From assembly GCA_934675735.1 (NCBI GenBank), contig CAKURR010000003.1, forward strand, positions 66,793 to 130,792: a stretch of DNA of 64,000 nt. The letters are read 5' to 3'. The position numbers were made by a program, and so were the translations under genes. The DNA comes from an uncultured Clostridia bacterium. GTDB taxonomy: Bacteria; Bacillota; Clostridia; Christensenellales; Aristaeellaceae. This document shows, in pieces, positions 50,358-58,274 of the stretch (position 1 is its first letter; each line of letters starts with the position of its first letter). Under the pieces are notes generated by a model. It had not been told where the DNA came from. It saw only the letters and a list, made by a program, of their open reading frames with translations, and did not search any database.

Positions 50358-50381
50358 AGTAGTCCCCAGAATAGTCCCCAA
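50358..50381 (+). other. Right integrase arm-type site
   Basis: 24 bases identical to 42097-42120, with two TAGTCCCCA units on a 12-base period, 71 bases inside attR and in the same orientation as the left copy. Confidence 0.75.
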
Positions 50382-50408
50382 AGCCCACTATAACCATTTC
50401 GAAAGCAT

Positions 50409-50446
50409 AAAAAAAGAGCCTCGATTTCTCAAGTGAAATCAAGGCT
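50409..50446 (-). terminator. Element-borne terminator behind tRNA-Arg
   Basis: AGCCTCGATTTC at 50417-50428 pairs (one mismatch) with GAAATCAAGGCT at 50435-50446; on the minus strand seven T follow. It stands 7 bases behind the tRNA 3' end, so the element supplies a new terminator in place of the one displaced to 41.9 kb. Confidence 0.82.
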
Positions 50447-50453
50447 TTTCTGC

Positions 50454-50530
50454 TGGTGCACCCGGCAGGAGTCGAACCTGTGGCCTTCAGAGTCGGAGTC
50501 TGACGCTCTATCCAACTGAGCTACGAGTGC
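50454..50530 (-). tRNA. tRNA-Arg (anticodon CCG)
   Basis: 77 nt including encoded CCA. Acceptor GCACTCG pairs with CGGGTGC with one G-U; D-arm GCTC/GAGC; anticodon stem TCAGA/TCTGA with loop CTCCGAC (anticodon CCG, codon CGG); T-arm with GGTTCGACTC. Its 3' part (50453-50499) is attR of the integrated element and remains intact. Confidence 0.96.
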
Positions 50531-50611
50531 ATTTGTGAAAGATATTATACCGCCGAAGCGAAAAAATGTCAACCGTTGGGCGAAAAAATGCGCGCGTCGC
50601 GCATTTGGGGC

Positions 50612-50639
50612 TTGATTTGCCGGAAAATGCAGGTATAAT
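50612..50639 (+). promoter_or_regulatory. Promoter of aspS
   Basis: TTGATT at 50612-50617, 16-base spacer, TATAAT at 50634-50639. Confidence 0.7.
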
Positions 50640-50677
50640 AAAATCTGTATGAACCAATAAATCGGAGGATATCGATT

Positions 50678-51988
50678 ATGGAAAGAACGTATGCGGCTCA
50701 GGTGCGCGGCGCGGACGAGATTAAGGTCTGCGGCTTCGTGGAGAACATCCGCAACAAGAGCAAGATGGCCTTCATCGTGCTCAAGGATATTACCGGCAGG
50801 GTGCAGATTACCGTGGAAAAGGGCGAAAATGAGGCGCTGGATAACGCCGTCAACCAGATTACGCTCGATTCCGTCATCACCGTCATCGGCAAGGCCGTGG
50901 AGAGCGAGTATGTCAAGCTCGGCGGCGTTGAGATTTACCCCAAGCAGATCATCATCGAGTCTCTGGCCGCGCCGCTGCCGATTGACCGCGAAGCGCGCAA
51001 GGGCCACGAGCGCTCTTCCATCGACCAGCGCATCGATTACCGCTGGATTGACCTGCGCACCGACGCGAACCAGCTGATGTTTAAGGCGCAGACCGTCATG
51101 ATTGCCGCGATGCGCGAGTTCCTGCTGGAGCGCAAGTTCATGGAGATTCACACCCCGAAGCTCATCGGCGCGGCGAGCGAATCCGGCGCGGATGTGTTCG
51201 AGGTCAAGTATTTCGACCGCAAGGCGTATCTGGCGCAGAGCCCGCAGTTCTACAAGCAGATGGCGATGGCCTCCGGCTTTGAGCGCATCTTCGAGGTCGG
51301 GCCGGTGTTCCGCGCGGAGAAGTCCTTCACCAGCAAGCACACCACCGAGTTCTCCGGCTTTGATCTGGAGTTCAGCTACATCGAGTCCTTCCGCGACGTG
51401 ATGAAGATGGAGGAGGAGCTGCTGACCTACGCGCTCGCGAAGGTCAAGGAAGCCTACGGCGAGGACATCGAGCGCGTGTTCGGCGTGCCGGTCGTCGTGC
51501 CGACGACGCCGTTCCCCGTCATCAAGCTGGCCGATTTGTATGCCGAGCTGGAAAAGGAATTTGGCTACAAGTGCCCGGAAGGCGAAGAAGGCGACCTGAC
51601 CACCGAGGCGGAGCACCTCTCCTACGAGTGGGTCAAGAAGAAATACGGCCACGAGTTCTTGTTCATCACGGATTATTCCGCCGAGAAGCGCGCGTTCTAC
51701 CACATGCGCGACGAGAACGGCGTGCCGCAGGGCTACGACCTTATCTGGCGCGGCGTGGAAATCACCACCGGCGCGCAGCGCGAGCACCGCTATGACGTGC
51801 TCAAGGCGCAGGCGCAGGAGAAGGGCCTCGACGAGGACGTGAAGTTCTACCTCGAGTTCTTCAAGTACGGCTGCCCGCCGCACGGCGGCTTCGGTCTGGG
51901 CATCGACCGCCTGACCATGCTGCTGCTCGGTTTGACGATTAAGGACGCGATGTTCATCTTCCGCGGCCCGAACCGCCTGACGCCGTAA
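50678..51988 (+). CDS. aspS: Aspartate--tRNA(Asp/Asn) ligase, archaeal type
   Basis: 436 residues. N-terminal OB-fold anticodon-binding domain (1-110), then class II motifs: motif 2 VFRAEKSFTSKHTTEFSGFD and motif 3 GFGLGIDRLTMLLLG, plus YLAQSPQFYKQ. It lacks the ~140-residue GAD insertion of bacterial AspRS, so it is of the archaeal/eukaryal kind found as a second AspRS in Clostridia, often non-discriminating and used with GatCAB to make Asn-tRNA(Asn). An AsnRS identity is less likely from the motif set. GGAGG precedes ATG 50678. Confidence 0.9.
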   Translation: MERTYAAQVRGADEIKVCGFVENIRNKSKMAFIVLKDITGRVQITVEKGENEALDNAVNQITLDSVITVIGKAVESEYVKLGGVEIYPKQIIIESLAAPLPIDREARKGHERSSIDQRIDYRWIDLRTDANQLMFKAQTVMIAAMREFLLERKFMEIHTPKLIGAASESGADVFEVKYFDRKAYLAQSPQFYKQMAMASGFERIFEVGPVFRAEKSFTSKHTTEFSGFDLEFSYIESFRDVMKMEEELLTYALAKVKEAYGEDIERVFGVPVVVPTTPFPVIKLADLYAELEKEFGYKCPEGEEGDLTTEAEHLSYEWVKKKYGHEFLFITDYSAEKRAFYHMRDENGVPQGYDLIWRGVEITTGAQREHRYDVLKAQAQEKGLDEDVKFYLEFFKYGCPPHGGFGLGIDRLTMLLLGLTIKDAMFIFRGPNRLTP

Positions 51989-52042
51989 AAGCGAACGTTC
52001 GCATCATTTGATGCAGAGAAAATGAATCGAAACGCTTGCACA

Positions 52043-52071
52043 TCGGGGCAAGTTATGGTATATTAACGCCT
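52043..52071 (+). promoter_or_regulatory. Promoter of a 330-nt leader or RNA
   Basis: TTGCAC, a 17-base spacer and TATATT lie within about 52034-52063, immediately before the structured region; exact ends are approximate. Confidence 0.65.
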
Positions 52072-52398
52072 GTCATTCAGGCGAACCCTGAAGATGTTGA
52101 CCGCTCTCCTTGGGGGCTGAGGCTACACGGACGGCCGGGTCAGATGCCGAAAACCCGTCGAAGAGCCGGGGACCGCACCGCGGGTGCGGGTTGGCAACTT
52201 TGTTGCCTTATTGATTGAGCGTCATCGCTCAAATTTCTCTGAGTCGTTTTCGCACCGACTTCGTGAAACGGTCAATAAGCGTAGTGAAACATCTTTGGGA
52301 TGAACGCGGCTGAAGGGCGCGGCCCTGCGGGCAGTTTGAACGCATGGGCGCAGAAACCGTTAATATCGAAGCGACGCGGAACGACCGCGCCGCTTTTT
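52066..52398 (+). ncRNA. Structured 330-nt transcript of unknown family (RNA gene or leader)
   Basis: A long gap (51989-52429) bounded by a promoter and a terminator (GCGACGCGG/CCGCGCCGC at 52371-52393, then TTTTT). Many short stems are visible: CGCCTG/CAGGCG at the 5' end, GACGG..GGGT/ACCC..GTC, GCTCT/AGAGC enclosing it, CCGCACC/GGGTGCGG, GGCAAC/GTTGCC and TGAGCG/CGCTCA. By eye it is not RNase P, tmRNA, SRP RNA, 6S, FMN, TPP, SAM-I or cobalamin. It may be a regulatory leader of the M28 peptidase gene, whose start is 32 bases after the terminator, or a free RNA. Confidence 0.55.
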
Positions 52399-52429
52399 GT
52401 ATTTTGCCCATGTACAGGAGGAAAAAGGA

Positions 52430-54550
52430 ATGAACAAAGTGTTGGCCCTGCTGGCCGTGCTGCTGACGTTTGCGGTCGGCGCGCTGGCCGAAACGCCGAA
52501 GGAAACCTATGACCGCTGGATGGCGGCCGTGTCGCCGGAATACGGCTATCAAATCGCTTACGAATTGAGCACGAATCCGGCTTATGTGAACAGCGAGCGC
52601 TTCGGCGGCCGTCAGGCGGGCAGCGACGCGGAGCACGCCGCGGCGGAATACCTCTATCAGGAGATGCTCGCCCTCGGGCTGGAGGATGTGGAAAAGGTGG
52701 CGGCGGACTGCGACAGGTGGCAGTCCAACGGCGCGAGCTTCACGGTGGACGGCGAGGATTACCCCGTCTACACCTACGCCACGGCGGCCACGCCCGCGGA
52801 CGGCCTGACGGCAGAAATCGTCTACGTCGGGCAGGGCACGATGTGGGATTACGAAGGGCTGGATGTGACGGGCAAAATCGTGCTCGTGGATATCAACCAG
52901 CGCGACGACTGGTGGATTACCTACCCGATGCTGGAGGCGCAGCATCAGGGCGCGGCGGCGATTCTGGCGGCGAACGTCGGCGGCTTCGCTCAGGTGGCGG
53001 ATGACGCGCTGAACAGCCAGGATATCTGCGGCCCGACGGCCATCCCGACATGCTCCATCGGCGTGGCCGATTCGCAGAAGCTTCGGGAGAAGCTGGAAAA
53101 CGGCCCGGTGGTCGGCACGCTGACGGTGGATAACGAAGTGGAAATCGGCACGGGCGTGACCTACAACATCATGGGCAAAATCCGCGGTAAATCATCGGAT
53201 TACCAGATTCTGGTCGGCGGCCATTACGACATGCACTTCTTTGGCTTTCAGGATGACAACTGCGCCGTCGGCCTCGTGCTGGCGATGGCCAAGGCGATGA
53301 AGGATTCCGGCTATCAACCCGAAAACGACATCGTGTTCTGCCTGCACGGCGCGGAGGAGTGGGGCGCTTCCTATTCGCAGTTCGATTGGACGGTCGGCGC
53401 GTGGGAGATGATTAACCACGTCCACCCCGAGTGGGTCGGCAAGACGCTGGCGTTTATCAACTTCGAGCTGCCGGCGTATGAGTTCGACACGTACACGACG
53501 ACGTATTCCGCGCCGGAGATGTTTGCAATGCTCGATTATTTCGCGAACGACTACGCCTATGCGCCCGAACCGGAGGGCTGCTTTGCCGACGGCGTGCTGA
53601 CCGAGGGCTATCAGACCTACACCTATTCGGATGACTTCTCGTATTACGCGGCGGGCGTGCCCTCCACGGTCAACGGCTTCCTGCTGCAAAAGGACATGGA
53701 GACGGTGTTCCCGTTCTACATCGATTATTATCACACGCAGTATGACAATCCGGATACCTACAACGAAGCGGTGATGCGCTTCAACATCGCCTATTACGGC
53801 GCGCTGGCGATGTATATCGACCAGATGCCCGCGACGGATTTGGATTTCACGGCCCAGGTGACGCGCCTGACTGCGGCGATGGATGAGGACGTGATGGCCG
53901 GGGCGGGCGCGGATGTGGAAGCCTACAAGGCGGCGCTGGCGGAACTGGACGAGGCGGCCGCGGCGATGCGCGCGAAGGTGGTTGAAGTGAACCGCGCGTA
54001 TGAAGCGGCGCGCGAGGCGGGCGACGAAGCGGCGATGGCGCAGCTGCGCGAGACGGGCAGGACGCTGACGAGCCGGAATCTGGAAGCGTTCCGCTATGCG
54101 CAGAAGCATCTGCTGGGGCTGATGTATGAGCGCCCGATTGTGCCGCACGAAGCGCCGCAGGAGACGATTACCCTGTGCGAGGCGATTATCGACTGCCTGA
54201 AAGACGGCGACCCCGCGACGGCGGTGGACGAATACGCGTGGACGGTCAACAACGTGCTGGAATGGTATGCGATGTATTTCTCGCCGGAGGTCATCGCCGT
54301 TCAGGACGACATGAACTGGGGCGCGGACAATCAGGACAACCTCTACTGGGGCACGGACATCAACTTTGACAAGGCCGATGTGGACGCAGCCACGCGCAGC
54401 CTGTTCGTCCGTTACGACGACAAGGGCGGCGATTTTACCGAAGAGATTGCGATTTACGAAAAGGCGATTGAAGCCGAAAAAGCGAAGCTGACCGCGAAGG
54501 CCGAGGCCGAGACCGAAGCGATGGCGGGTCTGGCCGAGCTGCTGAAGTAA
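52430..54550 (+). CDS. Secreted M28-family metallopeptidase with PA domain
   Basis: 706 residues. Signal peptide MNKVLALLAVLLTFAVGALA; then a lid region; a PA-like insert (about 100-230, GLDVTGKIVLVDINQRDDWW); and the zinc aminopeptidase core with GGHYDMHFFGFQDDNCAVG (His, bridging Asp), FCLHGAEEWG (Glu-Glu) and YHTQYDNPD (late His). A helical C-terminal region of about 230 residues follows, with coiled-coil-like Ala/Glu stretches. M28 enzymes release N-terminal residues from peptides. AGGAGG precedes ATG 52430. Repeat R9 follows the stop directly. Confidence 0.92.
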   Translation: MNKVLALLAVLLTFAVGALAETPKETYDRWMAAVSPEYGYQIAYELSTNPAYVNSERFGGRQAGSDAEHAAAEYLYQEMLALGLEDVEKVAADCDRWQSNGASFTVDGEDYPVYTYATAATPADGLTAEIVYVGQGTMWDYEGLDVTGKIVLVDINQRDDWWITYPMLEAQHQGAAAILAANVGGFAQVADDALNSQDICGPTAIPTCSIGVADSQKLREKLENGPVVGTLTVDNEVEIGTGVTYNIMGKIRGKSSDYQILVGGHYDMHFFGFQDDNCAVGLVLAMAKAMKDSGYQPENDIVFCLHGAEEWGASYSQFDWTVGAWEMINHVHPEWVGKTLAFINFELPAYEFDTYTTTYSAPEMFAMLDYFANDYAYAPEPEGCFADGVLTEGYQTYTYSDDFSYYAAGVPSTVNGFLLQKDMETVFPFYIDYYHTQYDNPDTYNEAVMRFNIAYYGALAMYIDQMPATDLDFTAQVTRLTAAMDEDVMAGAGADVEAYKAALAELDEAAAAMRAKVVEVNRAYEAAREAGDEAAMAQLRETGRTLTSRNLEAFRYAQKHLLGLMYERPIVPHEAPQETITLCEAIIDCLKDGDPATAVDEYAWTVNNVLEWYAMYFSPEVIAVQDDMNWGADNQDNLYWGTDINFDKADVDAATRSLFVRYDDKGGDFTEEIAIYEKAIEAEKAKLTAKAEAETEAMAGLAELLK

Positions 54551-54558
54551 AAGAGGAG

Positions 54559-54641
54559 ACGTTGGGGCGCTGCCCCAAACCCCGGAAGGGAACTGAGTTC
54601 CCTTCACCTTCCACTTCTGGGACACATTCGTGTTCCAGTGG
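54559..54641 (-). repeat. Hairpin repeat copy R9
   Basis: Read on the minus strand: an imperfect first stem (CCACTGGAACA...TGTCCCAGAAGTGG), second stem GAAGGGAACT/AGTTCCCTTC, GGGGTTT, stem GGGGC-AGC-GCCCC and the AACG end, 8 bases after the preceding stop codon. It lies back to back with R10. Confidence 0.85.
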
Positions 54642-54695
54642 AGGGAAATCCAAGAACCTCAGGTTCTTGGCGGGGTTTGGTGTGGAACCCCAACG
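54642..54695 (+). repeat. Hairpin repeat copy R10
   Basis: AAATCCAAGAACCTCAGG with the stem CAAGAACCT/AGGTTCTTG, then GCGGGGTTTGG and a degenerate third stem ending CCCCAACG. Nearly identical to R2 in its first 40 bases. Confidence 0.85.
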
Positions 54696-54718
54696 TTTTT
54701 CTTTATCTTTTCTTTCTT

Positions 54719-54760
54719 TTTACACGCCCGCGCTTTTTGATTTTACATAGCGGAATTACA
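54719..54760 (+). promoter_or_regulatory. Possible PHO-box hexamers upstream of pstS
   Basis: TTTACA at 54719-54724, TTTACA at 54742-54747 and ATTACA at 54755-54760 recall the TT(A/C/T)ACA units of PhoP sites, but the spacing (23 and 13) departs from the 11-base period. Confidence 0.4.
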
Positions 54761-54835
54761 ATAACCTCGTTCTCAGATGAGAACGGAAACAATCCGAAAC
54801 TACTGAAAAAACGTGTAGAAAGAGGAGAAAACATC

Positions 54836-55699
54836 ATGAACAAAATCGCCAAAATCGCGGCGCTGGCCGCGCTTGCCCTGACCTGTGTCGCTTCGACCGC
54901 CTGCGCTGATTTCAACGCGGATAAGTCCATCACCGTCATCTCCCGTGAGGAAGGATCCGGTACGCGCGGCGCGTTTGTCGAGCTGACGGGCGTGGAGCAG
55001 AAGGTGGACGGCAAAAAGGTCGATATGACCACCGACGACGCGCAGATTACCAATAATACCGCCGCCATGCTGATGACCGTCGCGGGCGACGAGCAGGCTG
55101 TCGGCTATGTCTCCCTCGGCTCGCTGAATGACACCGTGAAGGCCGTGAAGGTCGAAGGCGTTGACGCGACGGCCGAAAACGTCGCCGACGGCAGCTACAA
55201 AATCGCCCGCCCGTTCAACATCGCCTATAAGACGGACGGCCAGAGCGACCTCTCCAAGGACTTTGTCGCCTACATCATGAGCGCCGAAGGGCAGGCGATT
55301 ATCAACGAGCACGGCTATGTCGGCAGCAATGACGCGGCGGCTTACGTCGGCAGCGGCGCCGAAGGCAAGCTGGTCGTCGGCGGTTCTTCCTCCGTGTCTC
55401 CGGTGATGGAGAAGCTGATTGAGGGCTACAAGGCCGTCAACGCGAATGCGGATATCGAGCTTCAGACCACCGATTCCACCACGGGCATGACCTCTGCCAT
55501 CGAAGGCACGTATGACATCGGCATGGCTTCCCGCGAGCTGAAGGACGACGAGGCCGCGGCGCTGGAGCATCAGGCCATCGCGATGGACGGTATCGCCGTG
55601 ATTGTCAACGCCGCGAATCCGACGGATGACCTGACCGTCGAGCAGATTGCCTCCATCTTCTTGGGCGATGTGACCAAATGGAATGAGATTGTGAAATAA
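54836..55699 (+). CDS. pstS: Phosphate-binding protein PstS, circularly permuted order
   Basis: 287 residues with a signal peptide (MNKIAKIAALAALALTCVASTACA; a lipobox is at best imperfect). The phosphate-binding block SREEGSGTRGAF, normally in the C-terminal half of PstS, is at residues 36-48. The block normally at the N-terminus, VVGGSSSVSPVMEKL, is at about residue 180, followed by TTGMTSAIEGTYDIGMASRE and MDGIAVIVNAANP. So the two lobes are in swapped linear order. All parts of the ligand site seem present. It should feed the PstCAB transporter encoded next. AGGAG precedes ATG 54836. Confidence 0.93.
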   Translation: MNKIAKIAALAALALTCVASTACADFNADKSITVISREEGSGTRGAFVELTGVEQKVDGKKVDMTTDDAQITNNTAAMLMTVAGDEQAVGYVSLGSLNDTVKAVKVEGVDATAENVADGSYKIARPFNIAYKTDGQSDLSKDFVAYIMSAEGQAIINEHGYVGSNDAAAYVGSGAEGKLVVGGSSSVSPVMEKLIEGYKAVNANADIELQTTDSTTGMTSAIEGTYDIGMASRELKDDEAAALEHQAIAMDGIAVIVNAANPTDDLTVEQIASIFLGDVTKWNEIVK

Positions 55700-55704
55700 A
55701 AATT

Positions 55705-55781
55705 ACCCTTCCGCCGATGCGGCGGTCCTCATTCCCTGAGAAAGAGGGAGGGGGATCGTCCGCAGAGGGCGGAAGGGTTTT
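55705..55781 (+). terminator. Intercistronic hairpin/attenuator between pstS and pstC
   Basis: ACCCTTCCGCC at 55705-55715 pairs with GGCGGAAGGGT at 55768-55778, enclosing smaller stems and followed by TTTT. Partial termination here would make more PstS than membrane parts, as is common for binding-protein operons. Confidence 0.8.
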
Positions 55782-55793
55782 GCAGGTGATGTT

Positions 55794-56672
55794 ATGGAGC
55801 GAAGCTACCTCAAACGCGCCTTGCTGGAAGGATTGATGAAAATCGTCTTTCTGGCGGCGGCGTGTGTGTCCGTGCTGTGCGTGGCGCTGATCTGCGTCTT
55901 TCTGTTTGCAAACGGCCTGCCCGCGATGGAGAAAATCGGCGTGCTGAACTTCCTTTCCGGCACGCGGTGGAAGCCCGGCGCGGATATCTACGGCATTTTC
56001 CCGATGATTCTGGGCAGTATTTACGTAACGGCGGGCGCGCTGCTGCTGGGCGTGCCGATTGCGCTGCTGACGGCGATTTATCTCGCGTTTTTCTGCCCGA
56101 AGGGGCTGTATCGCGTGCTCAAGCCCGCGGTGGAGCTGCTGGCGGGCATTCCGTCGGTGGTCTACGGCTTTTTCGGCATTGTGGTGCTCGTGCCGATGGT
56201 GCGCGCGCTGGGCGAGAGATGGGACGGAAGCGGCAACTCCATGCTCACCGCGTCCATCCTGCTGGCGATTATGGTTCTGCCGACCATCATCGGCGTGGTC
56301 GAGCCTGCGCTGCGCGCCATGCCGCAGAGCTATTACGAGGGCGCGCTGGCGCTGGGCGCGACGCACGAGCGCAGCGTCTACACGGCCGTCGTGCCCGCGG
56401 CCAAGAGCGGTATTTTGGCGGGCGTTGTGCTGGGCGTGGGCCGCGCGATGGGCGAGACGATGGCCGTCATCATGGTGGCGGGCAACCAGCCGCGCATGCC
56501 CAAGGGCATTTTGCAGGGCGTGCGCACGCTGACGGGCAACATCGTCATCGAGATGGGCTATGCTGCGGGCCTGCACCGCGAGGCGCTGATCGCCACGGGC
56601 GTGGTGCTGTTTGTGTTCATTTTGCTGATGAATCTGTGCTTCTCCGTGCTCAAGAGGGGGAAGAAAGCATGA
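55794..56672 (+). CDS. pstC: Phosphate ABC transporter permease PstC
   Basis: 292 residues, six hydrophobic helices. The EAA-like loop AMPQSYYEGALALGATHERS and the later GRAMGETMAVIMVAGN are family marks. Forms the membrane channel with PstA. AGGTGA lies just before ATG 55794; the stop overlaps pstA (ATGA). Confidence 0.96.
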   Translation: MERSYLKRALLEGLMKIVFLAAACVSVLCVALICVFLFANGLPAMEKIGVLNFLSGTRWKPGADIYGIFPMILGSIYVTAGALLLGVPIALLTAIYLAFFCPKGLYRVLKPAVELLAGIPSVVYGFFGIVVLVPMVRALGERWDGSGNSMLTASILLAIMVLPTIIGVVEPALRAMPQSYYEGALALGATHERSVYTAVVPAAKSGILAGVVLGVGRAMGETMAVIMVAGNQPRMPKGILQGVRTLTGNIVIEMGYAAGLHREALIATGVVLFVFILLMNLCFSVLKRGKKA

Positions 56673-57502
56673 GACGATACAAAAACCATGTCGGCTCGGT
56701 TCTGCTGGCACTGGTCACACATCTGGCGGCGGCGGTTACGGTGTTGATACTGGGCTTTCTGGTAGGGTATGTGCTCATCCGCGGCGTGCCGAACCTGAAC
56801 GCGGACATGTTCGCGCTGACGTATACCTCCGACAACCAGTCGATGCTCCCCGCCATCCTCAACACCTGCACGATGACGCTGCTGGCGCTGCTGGCGGCCG
56901 TGCCGTTTGGCATCGGGGCGGCGATTTATCTGGCGGAATACGCGAAAAAGGGCAGTAAAATCGTTGCGCTGGTGCGGGTGACGACGGAAACGCTCTCCGG
57001 CATTCCCTCGATTGTCTACGGCCTGTTCGGTATGCTGTTCTTTTCGGGCGGGCTGCATTTCGGCTATTCCATGCTTTCCGGCGCGCTGACGCTGGCAATT
57101 ATGGTTCTGCCGCTGATTATGCGCACGACGGAGGAGGCGCTGCTCTCCGTGCCGGATATGTACCGCGAGGGCAGCTTCGGCCTCGGCGCGGGGCGGCTGC
57201 GAACGGTGACGCATATCGTGCTGCCGACGGCCATCCCGGGCATTCTGTCGGGCATTATTCTGGCTATCGGGCGCATCGTCGGCGAGACGGCCGCGCTGAT
57301 GTATACCTCCGGCACGGTGGAAAAGGTGGCCGGATTGATGGATTCGGGCAGCACGTTGGCGCTGCACATGTACAAGCAGGCCTCCGAAGGGCTTTACACC
57401 GAGCAGGCGTATGCGACGAGCGTCGTTTTGCTGGCGCTGGTGCTGCTGATTAACTTCTGCTCGAACCGAATCGCCAAAATGATGATGAAAGGCAGGACGT
57501 AA
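56669..57502 (+). CDS. pstA: Phosphate ABC transporter permease PstA
   Basis: 277 residues, six hydrophobic helices. Marks: LSGIPSIVYGLFGM, VPDMYREGSFGLGAGRLRT (EAA-like loop) and GRIVGETAALMYTSG. Partner of PstC. GAGGGGG precedes ATG 56669. Confidence 0.96.
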   Translation: MRRYKNHVGSVLLALVTHLAAAVTVLILGFLVGYVLIRGVPNLNADMFALTYTSDNQSMLPAILNTCTMTLLALLAAVPFGIGAAIYLAEYAKKGSKIVALVRVTTETLSGIPSIVYGLFGMLFFSGGLHFGYSMLSGALTLAIMVLPLIMRTTEEALLSVPDMYREGSFGLGAGRLRTVTHIVLPTAIPGILSGIILAIGRIVGETAALMYTSGTVEKVAGLMDSGSTLALHMYKQASEGLYTEQAYATSVVLLALVLLINFCSNRIAKMMMKGRT

Positions 57503-57506
57503 CACC

Positions 57507-58262
57507 ATGGCCGACGCATTTACCGTAAAAGACATGAACCTGTATTACGGCAGTTTTCATGCGCTCAAAAACATCAACCTGAACATCGCAGCGGGGGAAA
57601 TCACCGCGTTTATCGGCCCTTCCGGCTGCGGCAAATCGACGTTTCTCAAGAGCCTGAACCGCATGAACGATTTGGTGGAGGGCTGCAAAATCACGGGCGA
57701 CATCCGCCTGACGGGCGAGAATATCTACGGAAAGAACGTGGATGTGAGCGCGCTGCGCCGCCGCGTGGGCATGGTGTTTCAAAAGCCGAACCCGTTCCCG
57801 ATGAGCGTATACGACAACATCGCCTACGGCCCGCGGACGCACGGCGTCAAGAAGAAGGCCGAGCTGGACGAGATTGTGGAAAAGAGCCTGCGCGACGCGG
57901 CCATTTGGGATGAGCTGAAGGACCGCCTGAAAAAGAGCGCGCTCGGCCTTTCCGGCGGCCAGCAGCAGCGGCTGTGCATCGCGCGCGCGCTGGCGGTGAA
58001 GCCGGAGGTCATTTTGATGGATGAGCCGACGAGCGCGCTCGACCCGATTTCCACATCCAAAATCGAAGATTTGGTGACGGACATCAAGAAGGATTACACC
58101 ATTGTGATGGTGACGCACAACATGCAGCAGGCCGCGCGCGTATCGGATACGACGGTGTTTTTCCTGCTCGGCGAAATCATCGAGAGCGGGCCGACGGAAC
58201 GGATGTTCTCCCTGCCGAAGGACGCGCGCACGGAGGACTACATCACCGGCAGGTTCGGTTAA
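57507..58262 (+). CDS. pstB: Phosphate ABC transporter ATP-binding protein PstB
   Basis: 251 residues. Walker A GPSGCGKST, signature LSGGQQQRLCIARALA, Walker B VILMDEPTSALDP and the H-loop VTHNMQQA; the family start LYYGSFHALKNINL. Hydrolyses ATP to drive Pi import. Confidence 0.98.
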   Translation: MADAFTVKDMNLYYGSFHALKNINLNIAAGEITAFIGPSGCGKSTFLKSLNRMNDLVEGCKITGDIRLTGENIYGKNVDVSALRRRVGMVFQKPNPFPMSVYDNIAYGPRTHGVKKKAELDEIVEKSLRDAAIWDELKDRLKKSALGLSGGQQQRLCIARALAVKPEVILMDEPTSALDPISTSKIEDLVTDIKKDYTIVMVTHNMQQAARVSDTTVFFLLGEIIESGPTERMFSLPKDARTEDYITGRFG

Positions 58263-58274
58263 GGGGGCAAAAAC

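Larger units (their letters stand above)
41947..50499. mobile_element. Integrated 8.5 kb phage-derived element in tRNA-Arg(CCG)
   Basis: Bounded by identical 47-base sequences at 41947-41993 and 50453-50499, the latter being the 3' part of an intact tRNA-Arg gene. It contains a tyrosine integrase next to the tRNA, a repressor/Cro divergent switch, early phage genes, a tail chaperone and tape-measure gene, and a toxin-antitoxin pair at the far end. No terminase, portal, capsid, lysis or baseplate gene is seen. Base composition varies, with the repressor gene clearly AT-rich. It is either a prophage reduced by deletion or a small satellite. Confidence 0.93.

Noticed and set aside
52066..52398. 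Cobalamin, FMN, RNase P or tmRNA element
   Set aside because: None of their invariant blocks (for example the cobalamin CCACTG box, RNase P GAGGAAAGTCC, or the tmRNA T-loop end) could be found.
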